IMG/VR virus record: IMGVR_UViG_3300011113_000105
Coordinates: 1-59,655 of that record
Strand: one strand, 5' to 3'
Length of the DNA: 59,655 nt
Source of the DNA: a virus
How positions within the stretch are numbered: position 1 is the first letter of the stretch; each line of letters opens with the position of its first letter. A program made the translations under genes and the position numbers. The notes under the pieces were generated by a model that did not search any database, was not told where the DNA came from, and worked only from the letters and a program-made list of their open reading frames with translations. Shown piece after piece: positions 26,001 to 33,866 of this stretch.

Positions 26001-27098
26001 TTCGCCAGGAGCAGGCGGTGCTTTCGGTTCAGCGCGGCCAAATGCAACATCCGTAGCAGCGGTGATACCCGCACCGCCAAAGCCGCCCTTCAGGCCAGCG
26101 TTGATGAATCGCTCAAAGTTCTTCTCACTGAAGAACTGCTTGTTCTGGTCAACGAACTTCTCAGCCGCTGCGCTGGACATCTCCTGCAACGCTTCCGTTG
26201 CGCCTTCCGTAGCAAACCCCTTGAGCGCACCGACTCCGGCGCGCTTGTACCACGCACCGATGAGCGCATCTCTGGTCACACCACTGATGTCTGCTTTGCG
26301 CAGAATGTTGATGGGCGTGATCGCGTCCAGCACTGCGTTGAACGAACCCGCGACGAGCGCCGCACCGATGTCCTGTTTGCCAGTCTCTTCGTAAATGTTC
26401 TGGTAAACGTCAGGAATGTTTTGTACTGCTGAACCTGTTACAGCACCAGCTACTTCGTACTTGAGCGCCGTTTTGCGCGCAGCATCAATGCCTTCCTTCA
26501 GCGCCGTTTCACGGATTGCCGCAAGGGTTTCTTTCTCGATGCCGTACGCGCCTGTCTGGGCGACTGAACGCGCTGCTTGTTTGGTCAGTTCGCGCTTCGC
26601 CGCCGCTTCAGCGGCTTGCATTGCCGCAGCCGTGGCCGGGCGCGCTACAACTGCCGCCGCACCGCCAGTCAAAAGGCTTGGAATGATTGACGGGATTGCC
26701 TCAGCAATCGCTTCCTTGATGTACGTTACAGCGTCGCCAACGCCCTTGATGTCCTTGTAGGAAGGAACTTCTGCGGGGTACAGGCGCTCAGTTTCCTTCT
26801 GGTACTCAGCCGCCTCTTGCATCTGGCGGCGTGCATAGTCCTCTGCACCAATCATCTTGCCCAGCATGGCTGGGCCGACATCGGTAACAAGAGAAGCAAT
26901 CCCGCGTCCACCACGCATGACGGACGGGAAAAAGCCAGTCTGCCCTTTGGGTTCGGGCGGCGCTACAGCTTCGCGCGCTTTTGGCGCTGGAGCAAAAAAG
27001 TTCCTGGCGTAGAGGTCTACATCGCTTTGAGTAAGACCTGCGGGACCCTCGAAGAGATGTACTTTTCCTTCGGGGTCCTTGAACTGATACTTTGCCAC
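20031..27098 (-). CDS. giant polyvalent/internal virion protein, HELTH metallopeptidase, LPD38-like
   Basis: At 2355 residues this is the largest gene. The start is GTG at 27,098, 3 bases after the upstream stop. An N-terminal FEGPAGLTQSDVDLYAR segment is of the kind seen in phage ejection proteins. Ala/Gly-rich amphipathic helices follow. A Pro-rich low-complexity linker lies at about 499-540. A zincin motif HELTH (H953, E954, H957) sits in an ATVLHELTHAAT context. A long helical part leads to a C-terminal region (about 1730-2100) that resembles LPD38 of large polyvalent proteins. Such proteins are thought to enter the host with the DNA. Domain limits are rough. Confidence 0.85.
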   Translation of the reverse strand: MAKYQFKDPEGKVHLFEGPAGLTQSDVDLYARNFFAPAPKAREAVAPPEPKGQTGFFPSVMRGGRGIASLVTDVGPAMLGKMIGAEDYARRQMQEAAEYQKETERLYPAEVPSYKDIKGVGDAVTYIKEAIAEAIPSIIPSLLTGGAAAVVARPATAAAMQAAEAAAKRELTKQAARSVAQTGAYGIEKETLAAIRETALKEGIDAARKTALKYEVAGAVTGSAVQNIPDVYQNIYEETGKQDIGAALVAGSFNAVLDAITPINILRKADISGVTRDALIGAWYKRAGVGALKGFATEGATEALQEMSSAAAEKFVDQNKQFFSEKNFERFINAGLKGGFGGAGITAATDVAFGRAEPKAPPAPGEVETGSVTDEMPKRAPETPAVKLSPEELTAKQAEFATVEQKLKEIEAKGDQLSRPDFFRSLRLKKQYNKLKAEIDAATATATQGAQDVGAFVEGAGRAGIQISAQPPAAGVAEGVAGTQPGGVGDIGAGAPATPPGAGGTQTTVTPPGAPTPPPPPKPPAPPTPPTPPAGPPTGAAGTKSQSIIDQIDSLFGDDGLPSAGTARRTEEQIKLDKLVDSLAESLGLKRNKNETSRELAARVKEAAKIQKELEVQVDVETRPLTAIEAPVVAAQQLKEEQKYLPPQEQRDLYEETREAYNESAEEDEKLPAFRELTDDERRVYFQNNINRNTIVEHDQAAIALSDYLQKKRSESRAATPEDRAGEISKVRAQESYTRERDAFSRRSGLSYNFPAWNTLSEESKRLFTQLNKTDSAAEQFLAFNAVKKQVQKELAQKQARDELSAEERTVKEQQIEEARREREAQPAGKGALLPPKVLSMLFKGNIEGVLDYLSTSANGTLPKPKRETYISALMSSYDRVLRRERKKVSAEVFKNLATKLLSVRSGPMREFALNVKVVYDPNMVFDEVGRYDADTNTIFIGQNGFDEATVLHELTHAATVKIIHQFYLDPSKLDESTRRAVEHLINVAALAKSRIGSKYPNAFENMYEFIAYAMTDMDFQYELSRIQLEPAARATKKEVELSAAVRESRELGRFDYDVMFKTAWDYFTDTLAQLYKLFTPSKIRTTILVPIEVIDPKTGRVVVRSGVTKKTDEQLREEEAKLNAAKARKKERGEEVKETLVPEKQEVEGRGPVEVIDPETGLIVERYDKEKTDEGATRAEAAREFTPETEAFDTTETVEKDLSEMGYRPTKEQIEKEKRLTSKGGITNLKREILSEPGYKGNLLLETAAAFQFLLAAPEGNIRQLAGKKSIGASLAATAPTTVQAPPVPPVQQKTEEELRSEVELKQRGAKAIIRRLFTKEGLNWLASDFQNDRRIIKRLTERAELFRVLKRVGQGLNDVYGQISRSTGMAVDLYARHISPLAKAVDAAVERYAQAAGRTIEEALADLHLILEARHEPERREVLFLRNVPLDKQSKYTVAGFTDAQGNPLALSPYAWREKVLEILSQPSGLPEQQREQRNKALRQLIDEFVFAKDANGKFIKDAYGNRVANMQYMDKSIDPKILAKKTDINDAEYNVIANRKPEEIKRIKDLFDKPALANEINAVVDAVQAVQKKTAALNAASHYWSEPVQNVVDFYGYKNYIPFKGKPGRTQHDEVLNLDSQYIGGELQDDQNTFEGRQSESENPLLQTLADGATAAMRAGRRDLTLAIKNAINDKIINGEKVGTIKFEDRYLKGQKKEEFGGPKKIFHYNNDGTIEVYQINDEKQNEAIRRTWRKSSPILDFVNGFTSGLGQVHTRFNPAFAPMNFVRDTFTNAGIISAELGPTVAGRLITAVSADVAQGGLYRAGNLLNLYEKGKFKEIERLAGGTKPYKDLNQQEKYYRDIVEYIILGGRVSYLQGIAAKGALDNLVKEVGRSGILKTKDQITGFFDAYNDIFEISARTSTYRVMKDEFIARGMSDEEAKAKAVEYSKNLANFEQVGKYGKAMGALFMFFRPAATGAVRAIDALAPALGFDEAAFRAEAEAEAKAGVKGRTKQDIDNAVAAMKEKQRAARITTLGLAGMGVATFMIAMMLSGDDDEGRNRVATDDMARWTRYARFPIPGSDKFLQIPWGFGPGAFAAAGAQVAGAVMGRATLGDALSNIVTIGLDSFVPLPFSRISPLDNFPAFALDSVTPSAARPFFEYVMNIDGLGREIYNNRQSRYGDAYTGGDNIPEMYKMATRALFDATTGEVDISPNTLYFFASNYLDGWAKMLSTGVNIGALVLSDKQFDVKNDTLLLSSFIGGKSNVDAREFSRAENEIKGYERQINSLKNKPELLDRFMENNEYKYALVEAYNHEVNGPLRLMREAANKVRADTSLSIGERKAQLEEIVKIQNTIKRQILETFEEIKENTK

Positions 27099-27101
27099 GG
27101 T

Positions 27102-29789
27102 TTAACCTTCGTCAGATTGCCCACCAAGCGTACCGAGATACTGGAGTTGTGGCAACACTGGGGCCAGCGTCTGCTCGTAGAGTTCCTTTTGATACGCCGC
27201 AAGGCTCGGGTACTCTTTCTTAAGTTTGGCACCGGTGTACGGATCGTTCCACGCCTTGAGCGCCTGTTGCTGAGACTGCCGTGCAATTGCACCCTTGACT
27301 TGATAAAGCGTGCGCTCCAATCCTGTATTGCCCGCCCTTGCGCGATCTGCTGCAATGCGCTCACGCGCTCTGTTAGCCCGGATTTGTTCGTCAAGCGTTC
27401 TGCGCTGAATGTCAGCCTGCTCTGCCGCCTTGATGAGCCCAAGCGCCGTTTGCTTGTCGCCACGACCGGCCGCAACCTTGGACTGGAGCATCGCCACCTG
27501 CATCTGCTTGCCAAGTCGGTCGTATTCACGAACCATTTTGTCAGTGTCTCTGACCGACTCAGTGATGGCCGGAGCCGCAGCACCAGCAGCGCGAAGTGCA
27601 CCAAAAACACCTTTTCCTGCTCCAACCTGTGAAGCAGCTTTGGCCATTTCAAATCCAAATGCAGAAAGTGCGTTGCGCGTTCTGCTCTCGCCGATTTCCT
27701 TGGACTTGGCCTTGATGTCGTCGATCTGCTCCTGCATCGCCTTGTACAGCGGGGCGTCTTCTTCCTTAAAGAAGTTCAAATACCTTCTAGCTTTGGCGAT
27801 TTCGTCTTCAGGGCTGCTACCAGTTACCTGCGCCATAGCAGTACCGACCGTCGTTGCGGGGTCTGCCTTTTTACCGCCTTTGGGCGCAGCAGGAGCAGGA
27901 ACGGGCGGGCCACCACGTGACGGAACTTTGGCAAGCGCAGCCGCCGCTTCTTTTGCATCAAATTTTTGATACGCAGCGGGAGAACCGCGACCAGACCCAG
28001 TACCAGTAGTAGCCGTGTAGTAGGGATCGGCCTTGAATTTAGCCATCAACTCAGGGTCATTACGCAGCCGTTCTTCATTCGCAGCCGCCCAGTCACGCGC
28101 AACTTTTGCCTTGCGGTATTCCTCCTCGTCACCAAACATGTACGAAAGAGGTCCGGTCTTGCTGCGGATAGGCGCAACTGTTTTTTCGTATTCGACGCCT
28201 GAAGACGGGCGAAGTTTGCCTTTGATGTAGTCAAACACACTAGAGATGTCTTTGCGAAGCGCGGAACCGCCACCGCCGCCTTCATCAATTGCCTCTTCGT
28301 CTGTTACCAAACTCCGGTTATTTTCTTCAGTAGGCTCCGCGAACGACACGATGCCGCCACGCCGCATGCTCTCCTCGGAGGGCAACATCTCCTCCATGTT
28401 TTGAGGCGCAACGCTGGCAAGCCCACGAGAATAGGACGCGGCCTCTGCGCGCTCGCGCAGTTCATCTTGCAGCATCTCGGCCTGCTTCACATCACGGCGG
28501 TCGAGTGCGTTCTTCAGAGCCTGCTGGAGTTGCGCGTTGCTCAGGCGCTTGATCGCGCCTTCGACGTAGTTGTCGCTCGTAACATCTCCACCGTAGGCCA
28601 TGCCCACAGCGCCGCCGTCGGCGTACGAACTGACCGTGCCGCCTTCCTTCTTCATCAGACCGTACGCACCGAGGCCCAGACCAGCCAACGTGCCCAGCGT
28701 GCTGGGCGGCTGCTGATACACAGTCGCACCAGTTTGCATCAGTGGCACGCCACGGATGATGTCGGACATGAAGCCCAACTGCTTGTATGGGTAGTTCTGG
28801 AAGTTGAGGAAGTCCTGATACTGCGCGTTGTAGACGTCCTGTGCACGCTGCTGTTGCTGCTGGCCGTACTGTTGTTGCAGTTGGTTAATCGCCAAGTTCT
28901 GCCCAAACTGCGTCTGCCCTAATCCGCCAAGCTGTTGCGCGGCTTGCAAACCGGTTTGCAACCCCTGAAGGCCCAGACCCGCGCCGTACTGACGTGACTG
29001 CTCGCCCAACTGAGCGGCGGCTTGGTTGTATTGCGCACCGAGACCAGCCTGCTGCATCAACTGACCGTAGCCAAACTGACGCGACTGCTCCGCAGCCTGC
29101 TGCGCCTGCATCCGAGCCTGCTGATTGGCAAGCTGCGCTTGCATCCGTGCCTGCTGTTCGGTGTTGAATTGCTGCGCCGCTTGTTGAAACGCGCCCTGCA
29201 ATCCACGAGACTGGATGTCACCCATCTGCGTGGCGAGGTTGCGCTGCGCTTCGGCATTCTCAATAGCCTGACGCGCACCACCAAACGCACCGGCACGGGC
29301 AAACTGCTGACCGCGCCGAGTACCAGCAATGTCCGCCATGCGCTGAGCTTCACGCTTCTCGATGTCCACCACGTTCTGCATGTAGGGAGACATGTACTGA
29401 CCGAGTGTTCCTTCGCCAGTCAACGATTGCGTGCCAACGCCATAAGCAGTAAAGCCCGTGGGGCGATAGGTATCTACTGGTTTGTAAAAGTTGGCAAACT
29501 GCGACGGCGCGTATTGGTCATAAGCAAGTGCCCGCAACCCAGCGGTTCCTGCCATAGCTGAAGCGTCTGTCAACTGAGGCGCGGCTTCCATCGCCTGAGC
29601 ACCAGCAAACGCCTGCTGTTGCAGCGGGGTGAACTGCGCGAAGCGTTCACCCATGTACTGCTGATACGGGAACTTGGAAAAGTCCGTCAGCGCCTGAGCG
29701 CGACCCAACAGGTCTTGAGCGTACGGTGCAACCTCTGGCGCAAAGCCGACTTGCTGCTGTTGAATCTGGGTCGGAATGAGATCAGCCAT
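27102..29789 (-). CDS. internal virion-type protein, Gln-rich
   Basis: This 895-residue protein has an N-terminal 350 residues very rich in Gln, Ala and Gly with heptad-like helices and repeated EQSRQ(F/Y)G. A Gly-rich patch with SYADGG and MAYGG (about 385-405) follows, then a charged helical C-terminal half. Position between two other giant proteins fits an internal core or ejection protein. AAGGA precedes the ATG at 29,789. It ends 3 bases before the next gene. Confidence 0.78.
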   Translation of the reverse strand: MADLIPTQIQQQQVGFAPEVAPYAQDLLGRAQALTDFSKFPYQQYMGERFAQFTPLQQQAFAGAQAMEAAPQLTDASAMAGTAGLRALAYDQYAPSQFANFYKPVDTYRPTGFTAYGVGTQSLTGEGTLGQYMSPYMQNVVDIEKREAQRMADIAGTRRGQQFARAGAFGGARQAIENAEAQRNLATQMGDIQSRGLQGAFQQAAQQFNTEQQARMQAQLANQQARMQAQQAAEQSRQFGYGQLMQQAGLGAQYNQAAAQLGEQSRQYGAGLGLQGLQTGLQAAQQLGGLGQTQFGQNLAINQLQQQYGQQQQQRAQDVYNAQYQDFLNFQNYPYKQLGFMSDIIRGVPLMQTGATVYQQPPSTLGTLAGLGLGAYGLMKKEGGTVSSYADGGAVGMAYGGDVTSDNYVEGAIKRLSNAQLQQALKNALDRRDVKQAEMLQDELRERAEAASYSRGLASVAPQNMEEMLPSEESMRRGGIVSFAEPTEENNRSLVTDEEAIDEGGGGGSALRKDISSVFDYIKGKLRPSSGVEYEKTVAPIRSKTGPLSYMFGDEEEYRKAKVARDWAAANEERLRNDPELMAKFKADPYYTATTGTGSGRGSPAAYQKFDAKEAAAALAKVPSRGGPPVPAPAAPKGGKKADPATTVGTAMAQVTGSSPEDEIAKARRYLNFFKEEDAPLYKAMQEQIDDIKAKSKEIGESRTRNALSAFGFEMAKAASQVGAGKGVFGALRAAGAAAPAITESVRDTDKMVREYDRLGKQMQVAMLQSKVAAGRGDKQTALGLIKAAEQADIQRRTLDEQIRANRARERIAADRARAGNTGLERTLYQVKGAIARQSQQQALKAWNDPYTGAKLKKEYPSLAAYQKELYEQTLAPVLPQLQYLGTLGGQSDEG

Positions 29790-29798
29790 GATCGGTCC

Positions 29799-32459
29799 TT
29801 ATGCCGGGAGGTACTTGTCGGCACGGGTGTTCTTGGCCACCTTGCCTTTGCCCATACTCTTGGAGCGAGCGCGCTGCACTCGATCCATCATCGCATACAG
29901 TTTGCGCGCACCAGCTTCGGTTGAACCATTACCCAGTTCAGACACGATGCGGGCGGGCACCACGAACTCGCCATCAGCCAGCCGAGCAGGGCGCTTGCCG
30001 CCGATCGTTGCGGGGATCGAATCCGACACACCATCGCCAGGGCCGCGCAACAGCCGGCCACCATCGGAGTAGCTGCCGAGGTCAAACTGGCCACCACCCG
30101 CAGCGCCGCCGAGAACCGCGAGCGAAGACAAACCGCCACGAGCCATGCGCGGAATATCCTGCGCCATGCCCCCAGAGGCTCCGCCACCACCCTCGTAAGT
30201 AGCGGGCTTGGCCACCAATTCTTCGTAGTACCCCTTGCGCTTCTCAGTGGGCTTGCTACCAAACTCTCTGTAATGAAACTGGACGTACTCTTCCGGCGTC
30301 ATTGTCTTGGCTTGAGGATCAGTCTCGTACGCCTTCTGTACATCAGGGTTGGCGTCAAAATAGAACGCAGCCAGATCAGGATACTGCTTGCCACTGGGGT
30401 CTTTGACGGACGGCACTTCCTTGGGTACGCCCTTGGAAACCGCGTCTTGATTGCCAGTCAAATTAACAGGCTTGAGGTCTTGATAGGTGCTGGGGATGCC
30501 CATGACTTCACGGTACGAACGCATGATCGGCCCACCGCCAGGAACATACGGCTTGATTGGAGCCGGGCCACGACCCATCAAATAATCGTAAATGCCCTGC
30601 ATGCCGGGAGACATGTCAGTAAAACGGAACTCGTTGTACGCAGCGCGCGCCTGCATCTCAGGAATGCCACGACTGTTGGCGAACGCGACAACATCCCGAT
30701 ACATCGCGTTCGGGTTGCTCTTCAGATAGTCACGAATCAGTCCAACCGCTTGGCCCTGTGAATACATCCGATCAGTCGGACGAATATCCGTGATAGTGGG
30801 CATGCGCGTAGCGCCGCCGCCTTGCTCGTACGCAGTCCGCACTTCATTCATCGTCTGCGCTTTGGGCTGGAACGGGGTTCCAATCGTCACATCAGGTTGA
30901 GGCGCAACGTACGGGGGGATGACTGTGTCACCGCCAAAAGTCACATCGGCAGGCGTACTGACCGGAGGCGTAGGCGCTTTTACACCGATGTCCCGAGAAA
31001 TCTGTCTAATTTGGGCTTCAATCTCGGGAAGAGACAAACCAGCACCACCGGCTTGTTTCGGCTTTAGCTGGTTCATCCAATAGTTCAGACCTTCCTGCTC
31101 CACATCCCGGTTCAGGATGTTCCGGTAAAGCTGGTTGATCTGCTGTGCTTGCGGGCTTGTGATTGCCGCATCAGCGTAGCTGTAGCCCGCTGGGGCAGTA
31201 CCGGAGATGATGGCGGCTTTGCTTACATCCACCGGCTCGGCGCTGAAGTTGTACCCGGCAGTGCTCAGGTTCAACGGAGCGGGTTGCGCTACGGCACGAG
31301 CAGCATCGATCTGCTTGGCCAGCATGGGATTGGCAGCACGCACATCCTGCACAACTTGATTGAAATTGCCCAATCCTGAAGTCATCCAATGTTTGATGGC
31401 TTCATCATTTGGGTTCAACTCAGCGAGCGGATTGGCCTTGTACGCAGCCAAAACTTCTTCTCGTGTAGCTTTAGGTGGAGGGGTTCCCCCGTTGGCCATA
31501 CGCACCACGGGTTCGCTTCGCTGAGCAAACGCAAAGTCTTCGTCGTAGGGTGTACCGCCGTCAGCCAAGTGACTCATCAAGCCGCCACCGGCTGCACCGG
31601 GAGGGGGACCGCCGTACAAACTAGCAAACCCACCGCGCTCAACAAACTGTTCAGGCGTATACGAGCCAGCGCGTCGAAGATTGCCGTACTCATCGATTTC
31701 GTACGGGGTAACGCGTGCAGTGGGTGACGTCATCTGAGTGACAGTCTTCGGCATTCTGGACTGCATGTCTTGCGCAGCGGCTATCGGCCCAGCGATACCG
31801 GAAGCTGTTTGGATCGCGCCTTTTGCGCCTCCAAGGGCATCCATAAACGCAGTACGGCCAGCTTCACCTTTTAGGCTTTGAAGCCCAGCCATAGCACGAT
31901 CACTGAAACTGCCGCCAAGACTGCTTCTTGCCGCGTCAGTAGTAGCTTTTTCAATGGCCTCTCGCTGAAGCTGTTTCAAAACTACATCTTTATCCGCGCC
32001 CGTTTCAAGCATTAAACGAGCAACGTCGCCTTCAGCAATAGCCGGAATGCTTGCTCTAGCGCCTTCCACCGCCGCCGAGGTACCCGCACTTGCCAAAGCA
32101 CCAGCGAGATTAGAACCGCCATAAGCACCGAAGCCCGCCATCAGGCCCTTGCCCAAGTCCCCGGTACGCAGAGCTTCAAAGCCGCCAACCGCCAGACCCG
32201 CGCCCAAAGGAGTGCCGAGGAACGCTAGAGAAGTGCCCGCAGTGAGGGGGGCAAGTGCTGCGCCAATAATCGTCGGCAGCAACGCTTTAAGGAAATTTGC
32301 TTCCGGCAGACCCGTCTCAGGGTTGATGGTCAACTCACCACCATTCGCCACTGCCAATTCTTGCAGTCCCCGTACTTCACCGGGCGTCATGTGCACAAGT
32401 ACGGAATCACCGTCACGCCCTTTACTGGCGAGGTGTTGTGCTGCGAGTTGCAGGCTCAT
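29799..32459 (-). CDS. internal virion-type protein with C-terminal LADGEFVVPA motif
   Basis: The 886-residue protein opens with HLASKGRDGDSVLVHMTPGE, and its hydrophobic Ala/Gly-rich stretch at about 60-130 could insert into a membrane. Gly-Gly motifs follow (HLADGG, RMANGG, later RMARGG and SYSDGG). The last 80 residues carry GPGDGVSDSIPATI, RLADGEFVVPARIVSELGNG and a KYLPA end, a signature I know from many aquatic phage virion proteins. It probably belongs to the ejected core with its two neighbours. AAGGGGG precedes the ATG. Confidence 0.8.
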   Translation of the reverse strand: MSLQLAAQHLASKGRDGDSVLVHMTPGEVRGLQELAVANGGELTINPETGLPEANFLKALLPTIIGAALAPLTAGTSLAFLGTPLGAGLAVGGFEALRTGDLGKGLMAGFGAYGGSNLAGALASAGTSAAVEGARASIPAIAEGDVARLMLETGADKDVVLKQLQREAIEKATTDAARSSLGGSFSDRAMAGLQSLKGEAGRTAFMDALGGAKGAIQTASGIAGPIAAAQDMQSRMPKTVTQMTSPTARVTPYEIDEYGNLRRAGSYTPEQFVERGGFASLYGGPPPGAAGGGLMSHLADGGTPYDEDFAFAQRSEPVVRMANGGTPPPKATREEVLAAYKANPLAELNPNDEAIKHWMTSGLGNFNQVVQDVRAANPMLAKQIDAARAVAQPAPLNLSTAGYNFSAEPVDVSKAAIISGTAPAGYSYADAAITSPQAQQINQLYRNILNRDVEQEGLNYWMNQLKPKQAGGAGLSLPEIEAQIRQISRDIGVKAPTPPVSTPADVTFGGDTVIPPYVAPQPDVTIGTPFQPKAQTMNEVRTAYEQGGGATRMPTITDIRPTDRMYSQGQAVGLIRDYLKSNPNAMYRDVVAFANSRGIPEMQARAAYNEFRFTDMSPGMQGIYDYLMGRGPAPIKPYVPGGGPIMRSYREVMGIPSTYQDLKPVNLTGNQDAVSKGVPKEVPSVKDPSGKQYPDLAAFYFDANPDVQKAYETDPQAKTMTPEEYVQFHYREFGSKPTEKRKGYYEELVAKPATYEGGGGASGGMAQDIPRMARGGLSSLAVLGGAAGGGQFDLGSYSDGGRLLRGPGDGVSDSIPATIGGKRPARLADGEFVVPARIVSELGNGSTEAGARKLYAMMDRVQRARSKSMGKGKVAKNTRADKYLPA

Positions 32460-32489
32460 GTGGCCCCCTTGAAAATGGTTAAATTCATT

Positions 32490-33866
32490 TTATCGACTGA
32501 TCTCTTCCCAGTCCAACGATCCCAACACCTGATTCCCGTTTGTTGCCGCCGTGCAAGCAAGAGTCAGTTCATAGGCTGTGGCTGTAAATGGGTCACGCTC
32601 CAGTTGACTGGCAAACAGTGCTTCTTTAAGGATGTCAACACTGTTGGAGCCTTGATTGGAGCCTTGGAAGAAGCCTGTTGCCAGGATGCGCCCGGTGCCC
32701 ACGGTAAACGCCGTTCCGGTAATGTTGTACTCCACCGCCGAGTTCGTCCCGGCGCTTACCCAGGTGCCGCCCGTTGTAGTGCCAGACGCCACAACTTCCC
32801 ACTTGTAGTTGGCGTTGTTGGTGATGCCAAGGATGGAGATTGCGGTCAGGATGACGATGGCATCAAGCCGGGTGCTCTTCAGTCTGATCGAGACAATGGG
32901 GTAAAAAGTCCCGGCAGTGGTCAAAGTTGTCGGGGATGTGATCGTGTTACCGGCAGTCAACTGGGCACCACGCAACTCATAACCACCCTCGGAGATAACC
33001 GTGGAGCAGACCTGCTTGAGCGTGCTTGCACTGGCCGTGGCGGCAGTGTTGGTCATCTCGTACCGCAGGGGCAAAGACGCCGTGGTGATGTAGGTCGTGG
33101 TAACGAGGTTGGCGTGGTTGAAGTTGTGCGCCGGGACAAACACCCCGTCGATGATGAACCCCATCCGGCAAGTTCCCAAGCCCAACCACTCAATGTCCAT
33201 GTACAGAATCTGCGCCTTGGATGCGTCAAGCGTGATGCCTGACGGGCCGGTTCCGTTTAGAGGATCTTGGTTCCAATCTGCCTGAGCCACGCGGGTGTTT
33301 ACAACGCTACCCGTCACGCTGCTGCGCTCAACGAAGTACAGATCCGACCCCTCGCGCTCAAAGTAAAGACCGTTGGCCGCACCGTAATAGCCCACCCGCT
33401 GACGCAGATTGGCCTTTGCTGTTCCAAGCACAAAGGTGCTCATCACCAACAGGCTCTTGCCCGGTTGGTACGAAAACACCTTGATGGTTTCGCGGATGAT
33501 CTGGTCGCCGTTGGCAGTGCCCACAGTCAGGTTGACCAATCCCTCATTTGCATTGAATGTGGCGGCAGCAGTGCCGGTGATGCTGTTGGCCCACAGGTTG
33601 TTGTCGGCGTATCGGTGCGACGAATCAAACAGCGTCAGCGGATTACTGACCCGCATGCGCCCGAAGGCGTCTACATTGGTGCCGCCGATAGAGACTGGGA
33701 TTGGGGATTCTGTAGCCACAATGCGCCTCAGTATGGCGTCAAGCCGGTTGAAGTACAGACGCAGGACGTTGTTGAACTGCTCGTGATAGCGAGACTCATA
33801 GTCCCGTGGGGCCAGAGGCAGGTTGGGTGGCGCAGGGACAATTGCATCTTCAATAAGGAGCGCCAT
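32490..33866 (-). CDS. virion structural (tail or fibre) protein
   Basis: The 458-residue protein starts with an N-terminal helix that contains APRDYESRYHEQFNNVLRLYFNRLDA, a pattern seen at the start of phage tail or baseplate fibre proteins, and continues with long beta-rich, Thr/Asn/Ala-rich sequence. No enzyme motif is visible. It lies directly next to the neck or tail protein at 33,867, with the stop and start adjacent. It is likely a tail component. Confidence 0.72.
   Translation of the reverse strand: MALLIEDAIVPAPPNLPLAPRDYESRYHEQFNNVLRLYFNRLDAILRRIVATESPIPVSIGGTNVDAFGRMRVSNPLTLFDSSHRYADNNLWANSITGTAAATFNANEGLVNLTVGTANGDQIIRETIKVFSYQPGKSLLVMSTFVLGTAKANLRQRVGYYGAANGLYFEREGSDLYFVERSSVTGSVVNTRVAQADWNQDPLNGTGPSGITLDASKAQILYMDIEWLGLGTCRMGFIIDGVFVPAHNFNHANLVTTTYITTASLPLRYEMTNTAATASASTLKQVCSTVISEGGYELRGAQLTAGNTITSPTTLTTAGTFYPIVSIRLKSTRLDAIVILTAISILGITNNANYKWEVVASGTTTGGTWVSAGTNSAVEYNITGTAFTVGTGRILATGFFQGSNQGSNSVDILKEALFASQLERDPFTATAYELTLACTAATNGNQVLGSLDWEEISR

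Noticed and set aside
26817-27632. 271-residue + strand open frame across the junction of two giant genes
   Set aside because: It covers the antisense of two real genes and their junction, and the protein has no sensible pattern.
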